The notes beneath the pieces were generated by a model that was not told where the DNA came from, did no database searches, and saw only the letters and a list, made by a program, of their open reading frames with translations. From NCBI GenBank assembly GCA_934402125.1, contig CAKRTY010000058.1:1-8128 (forward strand): a stretch of DNA of 8,128 nt, in the 5' to 3' direction. The DNA comes from an uncultured Anaerosacchariphilus sp. GTDB lineage: Bacteria; Bacillota; Clostridia; Lachnospirales; Lachnospiraceae. Made by a program: the position numbers and the translations under genes. Of this stretch, positions 1 through 7,716 are shown one piece after another (position 1 is the stretch's first letter; each line of letters opens with the position of its first letter).

Positions 1-2
1 AT

Positions 3-425
3 ATTTTTGATATGTATGATATTCTTAAAAAACTAGAAAAATTAATATTAGAATTTGATGAAGTATTTTCAAAAAGAAAAAGAGAAAAAAATATAGTAGA
101 CTTCACAGATATAGAACATTTTGCATTAGAAATATTAGTAAAAAAAGATGAAAATGGAAATGTAATAAAAACAGATGTAGCAAAAAAATATACTGAAAAA
201 TTTGAAGAAATAGCAATAGATGAATATCAAGATAGTAACTTAGTACAAGAATATATATTAACATCAGTATCAAGAGGAAATAATATCTTCATGGTAGGAG
301 ATGTAAAACAAAGTATATATAGATTTAGACAAGCAATGCCAAGACTTTTCCTTGATAAATACAACAATTATGAAAAAATCGAAATAGATGAAACAGAAAG
401 AAATGTTCCAAAAAATGGAAGAAAA
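3..425 (+). CDS. addA: AddA helicase-nuclease, internal fragment (both ends missing)
   Basis: AddA is the nuclease/helicase subunit of AddAB, the Firmicute counterpart of RecBCD, which resects double-strand breaks for recombination. The frame is open from base 3, so the gene begins upstream of the window; the ATG at 12 is internal. Visible are the '[14 protein letters not shown]' stretch typical of AddA, helicase motif II as 'AIDEYQDSN' (Walker B, about codons 69-77 counted from the ATG at 12), and motif III as '[15 protein letters not shown]'. Homology-like sequence runs to 'PKNGRK' (to ~425), where AddA proteins normally continue into an 'NFRSR' motif. Here it becomes unrelated sequence that is antisense to the ytvI-like gene and reads on to a stop at 530. 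AddA is normally about 1,200 residues, so only about a tenth is present. Codon use is extremely AT-rich, unlike everything to the right. I infer that this piece comes from another, low-GC genome. The family call is confident; the organism is unknown. Confidence 0.85.
404..425. other. Chimeric junction with shared ~22-bp sequence
   Basis: This short stretch makes sense in both genes it joins. On the plus strand it encodes the last plausible AddA residues (VPKNGRK). On the minus strand it encodes the DFLPFFGT motif region of the AI-2E/YtvI-like protein. To the left, base composition is very AT-rich and only AddA makes sense. To the right, composition is GC-rich and only the ytvI-like gene makes sense. 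Both genes are truncated here and converge on each other. A shared sequence of about k-mer length is what a false assembly join would leave. A real recombination at microhomology is the less likely alternative. Confidence 0.75.
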
Positions 426-1192
426 TCAAGGAACGCAATCAAAACTGCCCAGAGAATGGCGTATTTGATATGCAGGATAAAGAATCCCACCAGCAGAATC
501 ACCGCGACTACGCCCATGATTTTGAACTGAGCCTTGAAGTAGCCGCCCACCGCGCCCTGGAATTTTCCTGTGATAAAGTGCCACTTGGAGCGTACCTCCT
601 CCGGCGTATGCTCTCTTCCCCACTGGAGAATTTTATCCCGCTCCGCGATAAAAAAGTAAGCAGACAAAATGGTGAAAATCACATTGACCAGAATATTCGG
701 TATGTTCTTCGCGATATTTCCAGCCGCCGTCACCGTCGGCACACCGATGGTGCTGATCAGATTGCCCAGGGATTCCGTCAGGCTCTCGACGGTCTGGGCC
801 AGTTTCTCCAGAAGCTCCGGCGGTATCTTCGCCGACAGACCAGCCAGGTTCACACTGGTATCCTGCAGGTCTCCCAGCAGCGCCTCATAGAGCTCCGGCA
901 GAACTCCGATAAAGCCGTAAAGCTCCCGGGCCAGCCAGGAAAGAATTCCGTAGCCGCCCAGCACAATCAAAGCAATGGTTCCGATGATGATTACCATGGA
1001 GCTATGTTTCCGCACGATTTTCAAACGCTTCTCCATAAACTTCACCAGCGGGTTGGCAATCATAGCGATGATCCAGCCCACCACGAAGGGCATGAAAAAG
1101 ATCAGAAACCGCGGTACCAAAAGACAGACCAGCACCACCCCCACAAGAAACAGTACAATGTTGACCAGATTTCTCAAGTACCTTCTGTCCAT
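404..1192 (-). CDS. YtvI-like AI-2E family membrane protein, 3' truncated
   Basis: This is the N-terminal 263 residues of a polytopic membrane protein of the AI-2E/PerM transporter family, closest by gestalt to the sporulation integral membrane protein YtvI. Family members usually have about 350-380 residues. Hydrophobic segments lie near residues 10-27, 29-46, 66-87, 165-183, 225-242 and 244-263. Between the third and fourth is the long, helical, non-membrane stretch typical of the family (about 88-163). The conserved '[10 protein letters not shown]' motif ends at residue 263. In relatives it is followed by Gly and more transmembrane segments, but here the frame runs into unrelated AT-rich sequence with a stop near 368. 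The ATG at 1192 has a purine-rich site (GAGGGAAAG) just upstream and lies 30 nt after engB, so it is probably co-transcribed with it. The transported substrate is unknown. The YtvI assignment is an inference; the AI-2E family is more certain. Confidence 0.8.
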
Positions 1193-1222
1193 ATCTTTCC
1201 CTCTTTTCGATTTTCTGTTCTG

Positions 1223-1843
1223 TTACGCTTCCGGCAGTTCTGCCTGTTTCTCCGGCTCCAGCGTAATCAGTGTATCAATCAGCGCCCAGATCTCGTCCCG
1301 TCCCTGCTTGGTATCCGCGGAAAAGGGCAGAATCTGCGTACCCGGCTTTACCTGCAGCCCGGTGCGGATAAGCTTCAGCTGCTTCTGAATCTGGCTGCGC
1401 TTAATCTTATCCAGCTTGGTGGCAATGATGATCGGGTCATAGCCGTTCCAGACAATCCACTCATACATGCGCTTATCATTTTCCGAGGGCTCATGGCGGA
1501 TATCAATCAACAGAAAGACCGCCTTAAGCTGCTTAGATCCATGAAGATACCGCTCAATGAGCTTGCCCCATTTCTCGCGAATCTCCTGGGTCACCTTCGC
1601 ATAGCCGTAACCGGGCAGATCCACCAGGTACATGGCCTGATTTACGTTATAAAAGTTAATGGTCTGGGTTTTTCCCGGCTGGGCCGAGGTCCGAGCCAGA
1701 GCCTTGCGGTTTAAGAGTCCGTTGATCAGGGAGGATTTCCCCACGTTGGACTTGCCCGCGAAAGCGATCTCCGGCAGTTCATTTTCCGGGAGGCGGCTGG
1801 TGATACCGCAGACCGTCTCCAGACTTACATTTTTAATAATCAT
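1223..1843 (-). CDS. engB: Ribosome biogenesis GTP-binding protein EngB (YsxC/YihA)
   Basis: EngB is an essential small GTPase of the TrmE-Era-EngA-EngB group, needed for late assembly of the 50S ribosomal subunit. The 206-residue length is normal for the family. All G motifs are visible: G1 'GKSNVGKS' at 30-37, the G2 region 'PGKTQT' at 56-61 with the switch threonine, G3 'DLPG' at 75-78 followed by the EngB-typical 'YGYAKV', G4 'TKLD' at 142-145, and G5 'SAD' at 175-177. The ATG at 1843 was chosen because GGAG lies 7 nt upstream in the 17-nt gap after lon. Another ATG five bases upstream (1848) is in a different frame. The lon-engB pairing is common in Firmicutes, which supports both calls. 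Translation is probably coupled or at least co-transcribed with lon. Confidence 0.97.
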   Translation of the reverse strand: MIIKNVSLETVCGITSRLPENELPEIAFAGKSNVGKSSLINGLLNRKALARTSAQPGKTQTINFYNVNQAMYLVDLPGYGYAKVTQEIREKWGKLIERYLHGSKQLKAVFLLIDIRHEPSENDKRMYEWIVWNGYDPIIIATKLDKIKRSQIQKQLKLIRTGLQVKPGTQILPFSADTKQGRDEIWALIDTLITLEPEKQAELPEA

Positions 1844-1860
1844 TTCATTTCTCCGTTATC

Positions 1861-4188
1861 TCACGCTTTTCCGTGAAACGCTGTTTTCAATACGTCTTCC
1901 ATCTGCTCCGCATAGACGAGCTGCAGCCCCTTCTTAATCTCCGGGGAAATCTCTTCCACATCCCGACGGTTCTTCTCCGGCACAATAACGGTCCGGATTC
2001 CGGCGCTTTTGGCTGCCAGAAGCTTCTCCTTCAGGCCGCCGATGGGAAGTACCCGGCCTCGCAGGGTAATCTCTCCGGTCATGGCTACATGGGCGTAGAC
2101 CGGAATGCCTGTTATCGCGGATAACATCGCAGTCGCCATGGTGATACCTGCGGACGGACCGTCTTTGGGTACCGCTCCCTCCGGTATGTGGATATGTATA
2201 TCATGCTCCTGGAAGAAGGCTTTGTCAATCCCGTAGCTTCCGCTGACAGAACGGATATAACTTAAACCGGTCCGGGCGGATTCCTTCATCACATCTCCCA
2301 GCTGGCCGGTCAGGGATATCTCGCCCTTTCCGGGCATGATGTTGACCTCAATCTGCAGGGTGTCGCCGCCTACGCTGGTCCAGGCCAGTCCCCGGACGAT
2401 ACCGATCTCGTCGTTCTCATTTGCCATATCATAATGGTAGCGGGGCTTGCCCAGATATTTTTCCAGATTGCTTTCTGTGAGCCGGACACACGTTTTCTTC
2501 TGCTCCAGAATCTCCCGGGCCGCTTTCCGGCAAACCTCGCCGATTTTCCGCTCCAGCTGGCGCACGCCCGCCTCCCGGGTATAGCTGTGAATCAGAGTCT
2601 CCAGTGCCTTCGGACTGATGGTGAGCTGTCCCTCTTTCAGACCGTTCTTTTCCATCTGCTTGCCAATCAGGTGCTCTCTTGCGATATGTACCTTTTCATT
2701 CTCCGTGTAGCTACTGACCTCGATAAGCTCCATACGATCCAGAAGCGGACGCGGAATGGTCTGCACGTCATTGGCTGTGGCGATAAAAAGCACCTCCGAC
2801 AGATCCATGGGGATCTCCACATAGTGATCCTGGAACTTGCTGTTCTGCTCAGAATCCAGCACCTCCAGAAGCGCGGAGGAGGTATCTCCCTTGTAATCGC
2901 TGCTGACCTTGTCAATCTCGTCCAGCAGCATCAGCGGATTCTTTACGCCTGCCTGCTTCATGCCTGTGGCAATCCGACCCGGCATAGCTCCCACATAGGT
3001 TCTCCGGTGACCGCGGATCTCCGCCTCGTCCCGGACGCCGCCCAGAGAAATCCGGACGTATTTTTTGTTCAGGGCTCTGGCAATGGAACGCGCGATGGAG
3101 GTCTTGCCTGTACCGGGCGGGCCGACCAGGCAGAGAATGGGACTGCTGCCCTTCTTCGTCAGGATTCGTACAGCCAGATACTCCAACACCCGCTCCTTGA
3201 CCTTTTCCATACCGTAATGATCCTCGTCCAGAATTTCCTCGGCTCTCTTCAGGTCATTGCTGTCCCGGGAAGTCTTGTCCCAGGGAAGCTCCAGCATGGT
3301 TTCGATATATCCCCGCAGCACCGCGCTCTCGGAGGAATTCATACCCATACTTTTGAAACGTGCAATCTCCTTATTCAGCTTCTCCTTCACTTCCGCCGAA
3401 GCCTTCAGCTTCTTCACCTCTTCGGTGAAATGGTCGGCCTCTGTCAGCGTGTCGTCCTCGCCCAGCTCCTCCCGGATAACCTTCAGCTGCTCCCGCAGGA
3501 GGTAATCCCGCTGTCCCTTGTCCACACGGGCCTTCACCTTTTCCTGCAGTTCCCGGCGGAAACGCTGGATTTCCAGCTCTTTATTCATCAGAAGGCATAA
3601 AAGCTCATAGCGTTCAGACAGGTTCTCTGCCTCCAGGAGCTTCTGCTTGTCTTCATAGAAAAGCGGCAGGTTGATCATCACCTGGCTCATCATTTTCTTC
3701 AAATCGTGTTCTTCCAAAATCTGGCGCTCCGTATCCTTGCCCGGCTTTCCGTTCTCCTTACAATAGAAGCTGAAGGTCTCTGCCAAGTTCCGGATCATGG
3801 CTTCCCGGGCGCTTTCCGGCAGCCCGTCCAGACTGGTATCCTCCGGGGAACGGATAATTTCCGCCTCCAGATAGTCTCCTTCTTCTGAAAAATGGCCTAA
3901 TTCGCCACGCTCCAGTCCTTCCGCCAGTACCCGGATAATCTTCTGGGGCATTTTGATTACCTGCTTCACAGAAGCGATCGTACCGATCCGGTACAGATCC
4001 TCCGGCCCCGGGTTCTCCACCTGGACATCCCTCTGGGGCACCAGGAATACTCTCTGTTCTCGCAGCATGGCTTCCTCGATGGCTTTCACCGAGCGCTCTC
4101 TGCTCACGTCAAAATGTATGACCATGTCGGGAAGGATAGTCATCCCGCGAAGCGCTACCACGGGCATGGTTTCGATTACATCTGTCAT
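1861..4188 (-). CDS. lon: ATP-dependent protease LonA
   Basis: Lon is a homohexameric cytoplasmic AAA+ serine protease that unfolds and degrades damaged proteins and selected regulators. At 775 residues it is a full-length LonA. The N-terminal substrate-binding domain covers about residues 1-200 (starting with '[20 protein letters not shown]'), followed by a charged helical region at about 200-300. The AAA+ module has Walker A 'GPPGTGKT' at 356-363 and Walker B 'LLDEID' at 421-426. The C-terminal protease domain carries the catalytic serine in 'PKDGPSAG' (Ser679) and the catalytic lysine in 'GGLKEKL' (Lys722), with the normal 43-residue spacing. The start is the ATG at 4188, with AAGGAGG five bases upstream. 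A hairpin terminator lies between it and clpX, so lon probably has its own promoter or depends on read-through. I see no CIRCE or CtsR operator in front of it. engB follows after 17 nt. Confidence 0.98.
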   Translation of the reverse strand: MTDVIETMPVVALRGMTILPDMVIHFDVSRERSVKAIEEAMLREQRVFLVPQRDVQVENPGPEDLYRIGTIASVKQVIKMPQKIIRVLAEGLERGELGHFSEEGDYLEAEIIRSPEDTSLDGLPESAREAMIRNLAETFSFYCKENGKPGKDTERQILEEHDLKKMMSQVMINLPLFYEDKQKLLEAENLSERYELLCLLMNKELEIQRFRRELQEKVKARVDKGQRDYLLREQLKVIREELGEDDTLTEADHFTEEVKKLKASAEVKEKLNKEIARFKSMGMNSSESAVLRGYIETMLELPWDKTSRDSNDLKRAEEILDEDHYGMEKVKERVLEYLAVRILTKKGSSPILCLVGPPGTGKTSIARSIARALNKKYVRISLGGVRDEAEIRGHRRTYVGAMPGRIATGMKQAGVKNPLMLLDEIDKVSSDYKGDTSSALLEVLDSEQNSKFQDHYVEIPMDLSEVLFIATANDVQTIPRPLLDRMELIEVSSYTENEKVHIAREHLIGKQMEKNGLKEGQLTISPKALETLIHSYTREAGVRQLERKIGEVCRKAAREILEQKKTCVRLTESNLEKYLGKPRYHYDMANENDEIGIVRGLAWTSVGGDTLQIEVNIMPGKGEISLTGQLGDVMKESARTGLSYIRSVSGSYGIDKAFFQEHDIHIHIPEGAVPKDGPSAGITMATAMLSAITGIPVYAHVAMTGEITLRGRVLPIGGLKEKLLAAKSAGIRTVIVPEKNRRDVEEISPEIKKGLQLVYAEQMEDVLKTAFHGKA

Positions 4189-4193
4189 AATAT

Positions 4194-4200
4194 CCTCCTT
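4194..4200 (-). promoter_or_regulatory. Ribosome binding site of lon
   Basis: AAGGAGG on the minus strand is a full-strength Shine-Dalgarno sequence, five bases before the lon ATG. It fixes that start codon. Upstream, 4201-4250 is AT-rich. The only -10-like hexamer I see there is TAAGAT (4225-4230), and it has no convincing -35 partner, so I do not call a promoter. Confidence 0.8.
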
Positions 4201-4250
4201 CTCATCTGTATTGTTCTTATTTTTATCTTAGGTAGTTTCCTATTCCAGAA

Positions 4251-4276
4251 AAAGAGTTCCGCAAGCGGAACTCTTT
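4251..4276 (-). terminator. Intrinsic terminator or attenuator after clpX
   Basis: Two perfectly complementary 12-base arms (4265-4276 and 4251-4262) enclose a 2-base loop. On the minus strand the hairpin runs straight into a T-rich tail; the run is five T including the last bases of the stem, then CTGG. It starts 12 bases beyond the clpX stop and lies 62 bases before the lon start. The perfect stem is strong but the T-run is short, so termination may be partial, leaving some read-through into lon. Confidence 0.75.
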
Positions 4277-4288
4277 CTGACTCCGGTC

Positions 4289-5563
4289 TTACGCCCGGGC
4301 TTTTATCTCGTTGCTTGCGGTCACAGGCGTTCCCGTTCCCTCAACAACCTCTTTTGTAATCATGCAGTTGGTGATGTGATCGTCAGACGGAATCTCGTAC
4401 ATGGTATCCATCATGATACCTTCCATAATGGAACGAAGTCCTCTGGCTCCTGTCTTCCGCTTTACTGTCTGCTCCGCGATGGCTTCGATGGCCTCCCGCT
4501 CAAAGGACAGCTTCACGCCGTCCAGCTCAAACAGCTTCTTATACTGCTTTACGATGGAATTTTTCGGCTCCACCAGAATCCGAACCATATCTTCCTTGGT
4601 CAGGGCGTCCAGGGCTACCGTCACCGGCAGACGACCCACGAACTCCGGAATCATACCGAACTTCACCAGATCCTCCGGAAGCATCTCATGAAGCAGATGA
4701 CCAATCTCATCATTTTCATTGGGACGTCCCAGATATGCGCCAAAGCCCATGCTTCTGCGATCCATCCGGTGCTCGATGATCTTCTCCAGACCCTCGAAGG
4801 CTCCGCCGCAGATAAACAGGATATTGGTGGTATCGATCTGAATCAGCTCCTGATGGGGATGCTTTCTGCCGCCCTGAGGCGGAACGGAAGCAACGGTTCC
4901 CTCCAGAATCTTCAGCAGCGCCTGCTGCACGCCCTCGCCGGACACGTCCCGGGTAATAGACGGATTCTCGGATTTTCTGGTAATCTTGTCAATCTCATCG
5001 ATATAGATAATGCCGTGCTCCGCACGCTCAATATCGTAATCCGCTGCCTGAATGATTTTCAGCAGAATGTTCTCCACATCCTCGCCCACATAACCGGCCT
5101 CTGTCAGAGAGGTGGCGTCCGCGATAGCAAACGGAACATTCAGAAGACGGGCCATGGTCTGTGCCAGCAGCGTCTTGCCGGATCCTGTGGGACCCAGCAG
5201 CAGAACGTTGCTTTTCTGCAGCTCCACGTCCGAGGTATCCTTCTTATCTTCCATCGCCAGAATCCGCTTGTAGTGATTGTAGACTGCCACGGAAAGTACC
5301 TTTTTCGCGTCCTCCTGACCGATTACATACTCGTCAAGGACCGCTTTGATCTCCTTGGGCTTCAGCAGATTGATCTGCTCCCGCACTTCTTCCTGCTCCT
5401 GTGCCTCGTCCTGCTCAAGCTCTTCCTCGATCAGTTCCGCGCACAGCTCCACGCACTCGTCGCAGATAAAGGTTCCGCTGGGTCCGGATATCATCTTTCG
5501 TACCTGGTCGCCTGTCTTTCCGCAGAAAGAACACCTCACCTTATCATCACTAATTCTAGCCAT
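4289..5563 (-). CDS. clpX: ClpX, ATP-dependent unfoldase subunit of ClpXP
   Basis: ClpX is the hexameric AAA+ unfoldase that recognises substrates and threads them into ClpP. The 424-residue length is typical. The N-terminal zinc-binding domain has two CxxC pairs (Cys11, Cys14, Cys34, Cys37), followed by an acidic linker (about 46-63). The AAA+ part shows Walker A 'GPTGSGKT' at 124-131, the pore-1 loop 'GYVG' at 157-160, Walker B 'IIYIDE' at 185-190, the RKH loop at 233-235, and sensor-2 'GARGLRS' at 372-378. The ClpP-docking loop reads MGF (272-274) where the textbook tripeptide is IGF, a conservative change. The start is the ATG at 5563, with GAGG about 10 nt upstream in the 18-nt gap after clpP. 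The adjacency implies co-expression of the two ClpXP subunits. A hairpin follows the stop. Confidence 0.98.
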   Translation of the reverse strand: MARISDDKVRCSFCGKTGDQVRKMISGPSGTFICDECVELCAELIEEELEQDEAQEQEEVREQINLLKPKEIKAVLDEYVIGQEDAKKVLSVAVYNHYKRILAMEDKKDTSDVELQKSNVLLLGPTGSGKTLLAQTMARLLNVPFAIADATSLTEAGYVGEDVENILLKIIQAADYDIERAEHGIIYIDEIDKITRKSENPSITRDVSGEGVQQALLKILEGTVASVPPQGGRKHPHQELIQIDTTNILFICGGAFEGLEKIIEHRMDRRSMGFGAYLGRPNENDEIGHLLHEMLPEDLVKFGMIPEFVGRLPVTVALDALTKEDMVRILVEPKNSIVKQYKKLFELDGVKLSFEREAIEAIAEQTVKRKTGARGLRSIMEGIMMDTMYEIPSDDHITNCMITKEVVEGTGTPVTASNEIKARA

Positions 5564-5581
5564 TCAACAATTTCCTCTATA

Positions 5582-6175
5582 TTACTGTCTCTTTGTTACA
5601 ATGCTGTCGATGAGGCCGTATGCGACTGCTTCCTCCGCGCTCATATAATTGTCGCGCTCGGTGTTTGCCGCGATGACGTCCAGCGGCTGTCCTGTGTTGG
5701 CTGCCAGAATCTCATTCAGCTTCTTCTTTGTCTTCAGAATATGATCCGCTACAATCTTGATGTCTGTAGCCTGGCCCTGTGCTCCGCCGGAGGGCTGGTG
5801 AATCATAATCTCCGCGTTGGGAAGCGCCATACGCTTGCCCTTCGCTCCGCCTGCCAGAAGGAACGCTCCCATGCTGGCTGCCATTCCCATACAGATGGTG
5901 GACACGTCGCACTTGATATACTGCATGGTATCGTAGATCGCCATGCCCGCGGTTACGGAACCACCCGGGCTGTTGATATACAGGCTGATATCCTTGTTCG
6001 GATCCTCAGACTCCAGAAACAGGAGCTGGGACACGATCAGGCTTGCGGACACATCGGTTACTTCCTCCCCCAGAAAGATAATCCGGTCCTTGAGCAGGCG
6101 GGAATAGATATCATAGGAACGCTCTCCCCGGCTGGTCTGCTCAATGACATAAGGTACCAAACTCATATTTGTCAT
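5582..6175 (-). CDS. clpP: ClpP, ATP-dependent Clp protease proteolytic subunit
   Basis: ClpP forms the tetradecameric serine-peptidase barrel that degrades proteins delivered by ClpX (and ClpC/ClpA-type partners) in the cytoplasm. From the ATG at 6175 the product has 197 residues, normal for the family. The N-terminus '[20 protein letters not shown]' is the conserved axial-loop region. The catalytic triad is intact: Ser101 in 'GMAASMGA', His126 in 'MIHQPSGG' and Asp175 in 'TERDNYMSA'. The frame can be extended to a TTG at 6181, but the AAAGGA site then sits only 4 nt away; it is 10 nt from the ATG at 6175. The ATG at 6166 would give the minimal MSLVPYV start but is 19 nt from the site. The gene lies 17 nt after tig and 18 nt before clpX, within one apparent operon. 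Confidence 0.97.
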   Translation of the reverse strand: MTNMSLVPYVIEQTSRGERSYDIYSRLLKDRIIFLGEEVTDVSASLIVSQLLFLESEDPNKDISLYINSPGGSVTAGMAIYDTMQYIKCDVSTICMGMAASMGAFLLAGGAKGKRMALPNAEIMIHQPSGGAQGQATDIKIVADHILKTKKKLNEILAANTGQPLDVIAANTERDNYMSAEEAVAYGLIDSIVTKRQ

Positions 6176-6185
6176 ATTCAATCAA

Positions 6186-6191
6186 TCCTTT
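6186..6191 (-). promoter_or_regulatory. Ribosome binding site deciding the clpP start
   Basis: AAAGGA on the minus strand lies within the 17-nt gap between tig and clpP. Its spacing is 4 nt to a TTG (6181), 10 nt to an ATG (6175) and 19 nt to a second in-frame ATG (6166). This favours the ATG at 6175. Confidence 0.65.
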
Positions 6192-6192
6192 A

Positions 6193-7479
6193 TTATTTCT
6201 CTACTGCTGCGTCAGTGATCAGTTCTACTGCCTTCTGAATAGCCAGATCCTCTCTTACGCCCTTCAGATCTTCCTCTGTGAACATCTCTTTCAGCTTCTC
6301 TGTCTCCATCTTGTACTGCTCAGCCATTCTGCCCAGCTCTGCGTCCAGCTCCTCGTCGGATGCGGTCAGGTTCTCTGCTGCTGCAACTGCCTCAAGCACC
6401 AGACGGCTCTGGATACGCTTCAGGGCCTGGGGCTTGGACTGCTCTACCATTGCCTGAACATTGCCGCCTGTGAACTGCAGGTACTGATCCATGCTGAGTC
6501 CCTGCATCTGCAGTCTCTGCGCGAACTCGTCTACCATACGCTCTGCCTGTGTCTCAACCATAGCGTCCGGAACCTCCATGGTAGCGCCCTCGATGATCTT
6601 CTCGATGACAGCGGCCTCTTTCTTAGCCTTAGCCTCTGCTGCCTTCTTCTCCTCTACCTTCTTGCGAACGTCTGCCTTGTACTCCTCCAGAGTATCGAAA
6701 TCAGATACGTCCTGAGCGAAATCATCATCCAGCTCCGGAAGCTCTTTTACCTTGATCTCCTTAACGGTGCACTTGAATACTGCCGGCTTTCCTGCCAGCT
6801 CCTTTGCATGGTACTCCTCCGGGAAGGTTACGTCTACTTCTACTTCCTTACCGATCTCTGCGCCTACCAGCTTCTCCTCGAAGCCCGGGATAAATGCGCC
6901 GGATCCGATGGTCAGCGGGTAATCGGTTCCCTTTCCGCCCTCGAATGCCTCTCCGTCAACGAAGCCCTCGAAATCGATCACGGTCATATCGCCGTCCTGA
7001 ACTGCTCTGTCCTCTACGGAGATAGTTCTGGAGTTTGCCTCGCGCTCCTTGTCGATCTCTGCGTTTACTTCCTCATCGGTCGCTGCAGTATCTGCCTTCT
7101 CTACCTCGATGCCCTTGTACTGGCCCAGGGTAACCTCCGGCTTTACAGCTACTTCTGCTGTGAAGATGAAGGACTTGCCCTTCTCCAGCTGTACGATATC
7201 TACGGCCGGACGGGATACGATCTCAAGCTCGCACTCGTCTGCTGCCTGCGGATATGCCTTCTGGATCAGCGCGTTTGCAGCGTCATCGTAAAATACTTCC
7301 GGTCCGTACATCTTCTCGATCATCTGGCGCGGAACCTTGCCCTTACGGAAGCCCGGAACAGAAATCTGCTTTCTATTCTTCAGGTAAGCGTTCTGAAGCG
7401 CTGCCTCTACTTCCTCTGCAGCTACCTCTACAGTCAGCTTTGCCATGTTCTTCTCTAATTTTTCAACCTGTAAACTCAT
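6193..7479 (-). CDS. tig: Trigger factor, ribosome-associated chaperone and prolyl isomerase
   Basis: Trigger factor binds ribosomal protein L23 at the exit tunnel, shields nascent chains and catalyses proline isomerisation. At 428 residues it has the full three-part architecture. The N-terminal ribosome-binding domain carries the signature loop 'GFRKGK' (43-48, within VPGFRKGKVPRQ). An FKBP-type PPIase domain spans about 160-245 ('DGDMTVIDFEG...IPGFEEKLVG'). A long, charged C-terminal helical chaperone region runs from about 250 to the end. The ATG at 7479 has AAGGAGG ten bases upstream. It is the first gene of the tig-clpP-clpX cluster and has a recognisable vegetative promoter. The codons look strongly biased, as expected for an abundant protein. 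The call is certain from architecture and context. Confidence 0.97.
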   Translation of the reverse strand: MSLQVEKLEKNMAKLTVEVAAEEVEAALQNAYLKNRKQISVPGFRKGKVPRQMIEKMYGPEVFYDDAANALIQKAYPQAADECELEIVSRPAVDIVQLEKGKSFIFTAEVAVKPEVTLGQYKGIEVEKADTAATDEEVNAEIDKEREANSRTISVEDRAVQDGDMTVIDFEGFVDGEAFEGGKGTDYPLTIGSGAFIPGFEEKLVGAEIGKEVEVDVTFPEEYHAKELAGKPAVFKCTVKEIKVKELPELDDDFAQDVSDFDTLEEYKADVRKKVEEKKAAEAKAKKEAAVIEKIIEGATMEVPDAMVETQAERMVDEFAQRLQMQGLSMDQYLQFTGGNVQAMVEQSKPQALKRIQSRLVLEAVAAAENLTASDEELDAELGRMAEQYKMETEKLKEMFTEEDLKGVREDLAIQKAVELITDAAVEK

Positions 7480-7489
7480 GTTCTATTTT

Positions 7490-7496
7490 CCTCCTT
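7490..7496 (-). promoter_or_regulatory. Ribosome binding site of tig
   Basis: A full AAGGAGG on the minus strand lies ten bases before the tig ATG and four bases after the GC-rich leader hairpin at 7501-7523. It supports the chosen start. Confidence 0.8.
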
Positions 7497-7500
7497 AAGT

Positions 7501-7523
7501 GTGGGGCGCGCGGCGCCTTCCAC
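7501..7523 (-). promoter_or_regulatory. GC-rich hairpin in the tig leader
   Basis: On the minus strand the leader folds as GTGG, a two-base AA bulge, then GGCGC, a CGC loop, GCGCC and CCAC. This gives 4+5 base pairs, almost all G-C. It ends four bases before the tig Shine-Dalgarno and has no T-run, so it is not a terminator. It could stabilise the mRNA 5' end or modulate ribosome access. No known riboswitch or protein-binding motif is recognised. Confidence 0.5.
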
Positions 7524-7566
7524 AAATTCTCTGCGTATATGTTTACATACTTACAGTCATTTTAAT

Positions 7567-7596
7567 AGTATAGCATGGGTTTCCCCGAAAAATCAA
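7567..7596 (-). promoter_or_regulatory. Sigma-A-type promoter for tig-clpP-clpX
   Basis: On the minus strand a -35 TTGATT (7591-7596) is followed after 18 bases by the -10 TATACT (7567-7572). The -10 is preceded by TGC, an extended -10 element. Transcription would start near 7560, giving an untranslated leader of about 80 bases. The site lies downstream of the ssp terminator, so it should drive tig independently of sporulation. No CIRCE, CtsR or other stress operator is visible next to it. Confidence 0.65.
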
Positions 7597-7652
7597 GTGT
7601 TTTGGCCTAATTTACACGGCTCCATTCCGCGTTTTTTTATCAGATTACGCAG

Positions 7653-7701
7653 AAAAACCCCCGCCAGGTTCTCTGCTTTGACACAGAGTTCCCGCCGGGG
7701 G
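7653..7701 (-). terminator. Strong intrinsic terminator of ssp (possibly bidirectional)
   Basis: The arms span 7658-7701. On the minus strand a CCCCCG/CGGGGG base is followed by a further mostly paired block, a 2x2 A-A internal loop, then CTCTG/CAGAG closing an 8-base loop. The minus strand continues directly into five T (7653-7657). The plus strand continues with CTG then five T after the same hairpin, so it could also stop rightward transcription, though no plus-strand gene ends here. It lies 15 bases past the ssp stop and insulates tig from the spore-specific promoter. Confidence 0.88.
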
Positions 7702-7716
7702 CTGTTTTTCTTTTCC

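Noticed and set aside
1..425. Horizontal transfer of an AT-rich addA segment
   Set aside because: There are no transposase, repeat or integration signs, both genes are broken at the same point, and the shared word at the join fits a false assembly join better.
426..530. Continuation of the AddA frame to a stop at 530, giving an apparent C-terminal end
   Set aside because: Beyond about 425 the translation no longer resembles AddA and is antisense to the well-supported ytvI-like gene; it is an accidental extension across the join.
470..1714. A 414-codon open frame on the plus strand opposite engB and the ytvI-like gene
   Set aside because: Antisense to genes with clear motifs and ribosome binding sites; His/Gln/Arg-rich shadow composition.
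2434..3600. A 388-codon open frame on the plus strand inside lon
   Set aside because: Antisense to the AAA+ and protease domains of Lon; no supporting start signal or domain.
4201..4250. Possible sigma-A promoter for lon with TAAGAT at 4225-4230
   Set aside because: Only four of six bases match the -10 consensus and the expected -35 position reads TTTTTC; too weak to annotate.
6176..6181. TTG at 6181 as the clpP start (two extra codons)
   Set aside because: Only 4 nt from the AAAGGA site, and a rarer start codon than the in-frame ATG at 6175, which has a workable 10-nt spacing.
4376..6238. A 620-codon open frame on the plus strand opposite clpX and clpP
   Set aside because: It is antisense to two genes with complete catalytic motifs, lacks a ribosome binding site, and has a His/Leu/Gln-rich composition typical of a shadow frame in GC-biased coding DNA.
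6169..7458. A 429-codon Leu/Cys-rich open frame on the plus strand opposite tig
   Set aside because: The high Leu and Cys content is the antisense image of Lys/Glu/Ala codons in trigger factor; no start signal or recognisable motif.
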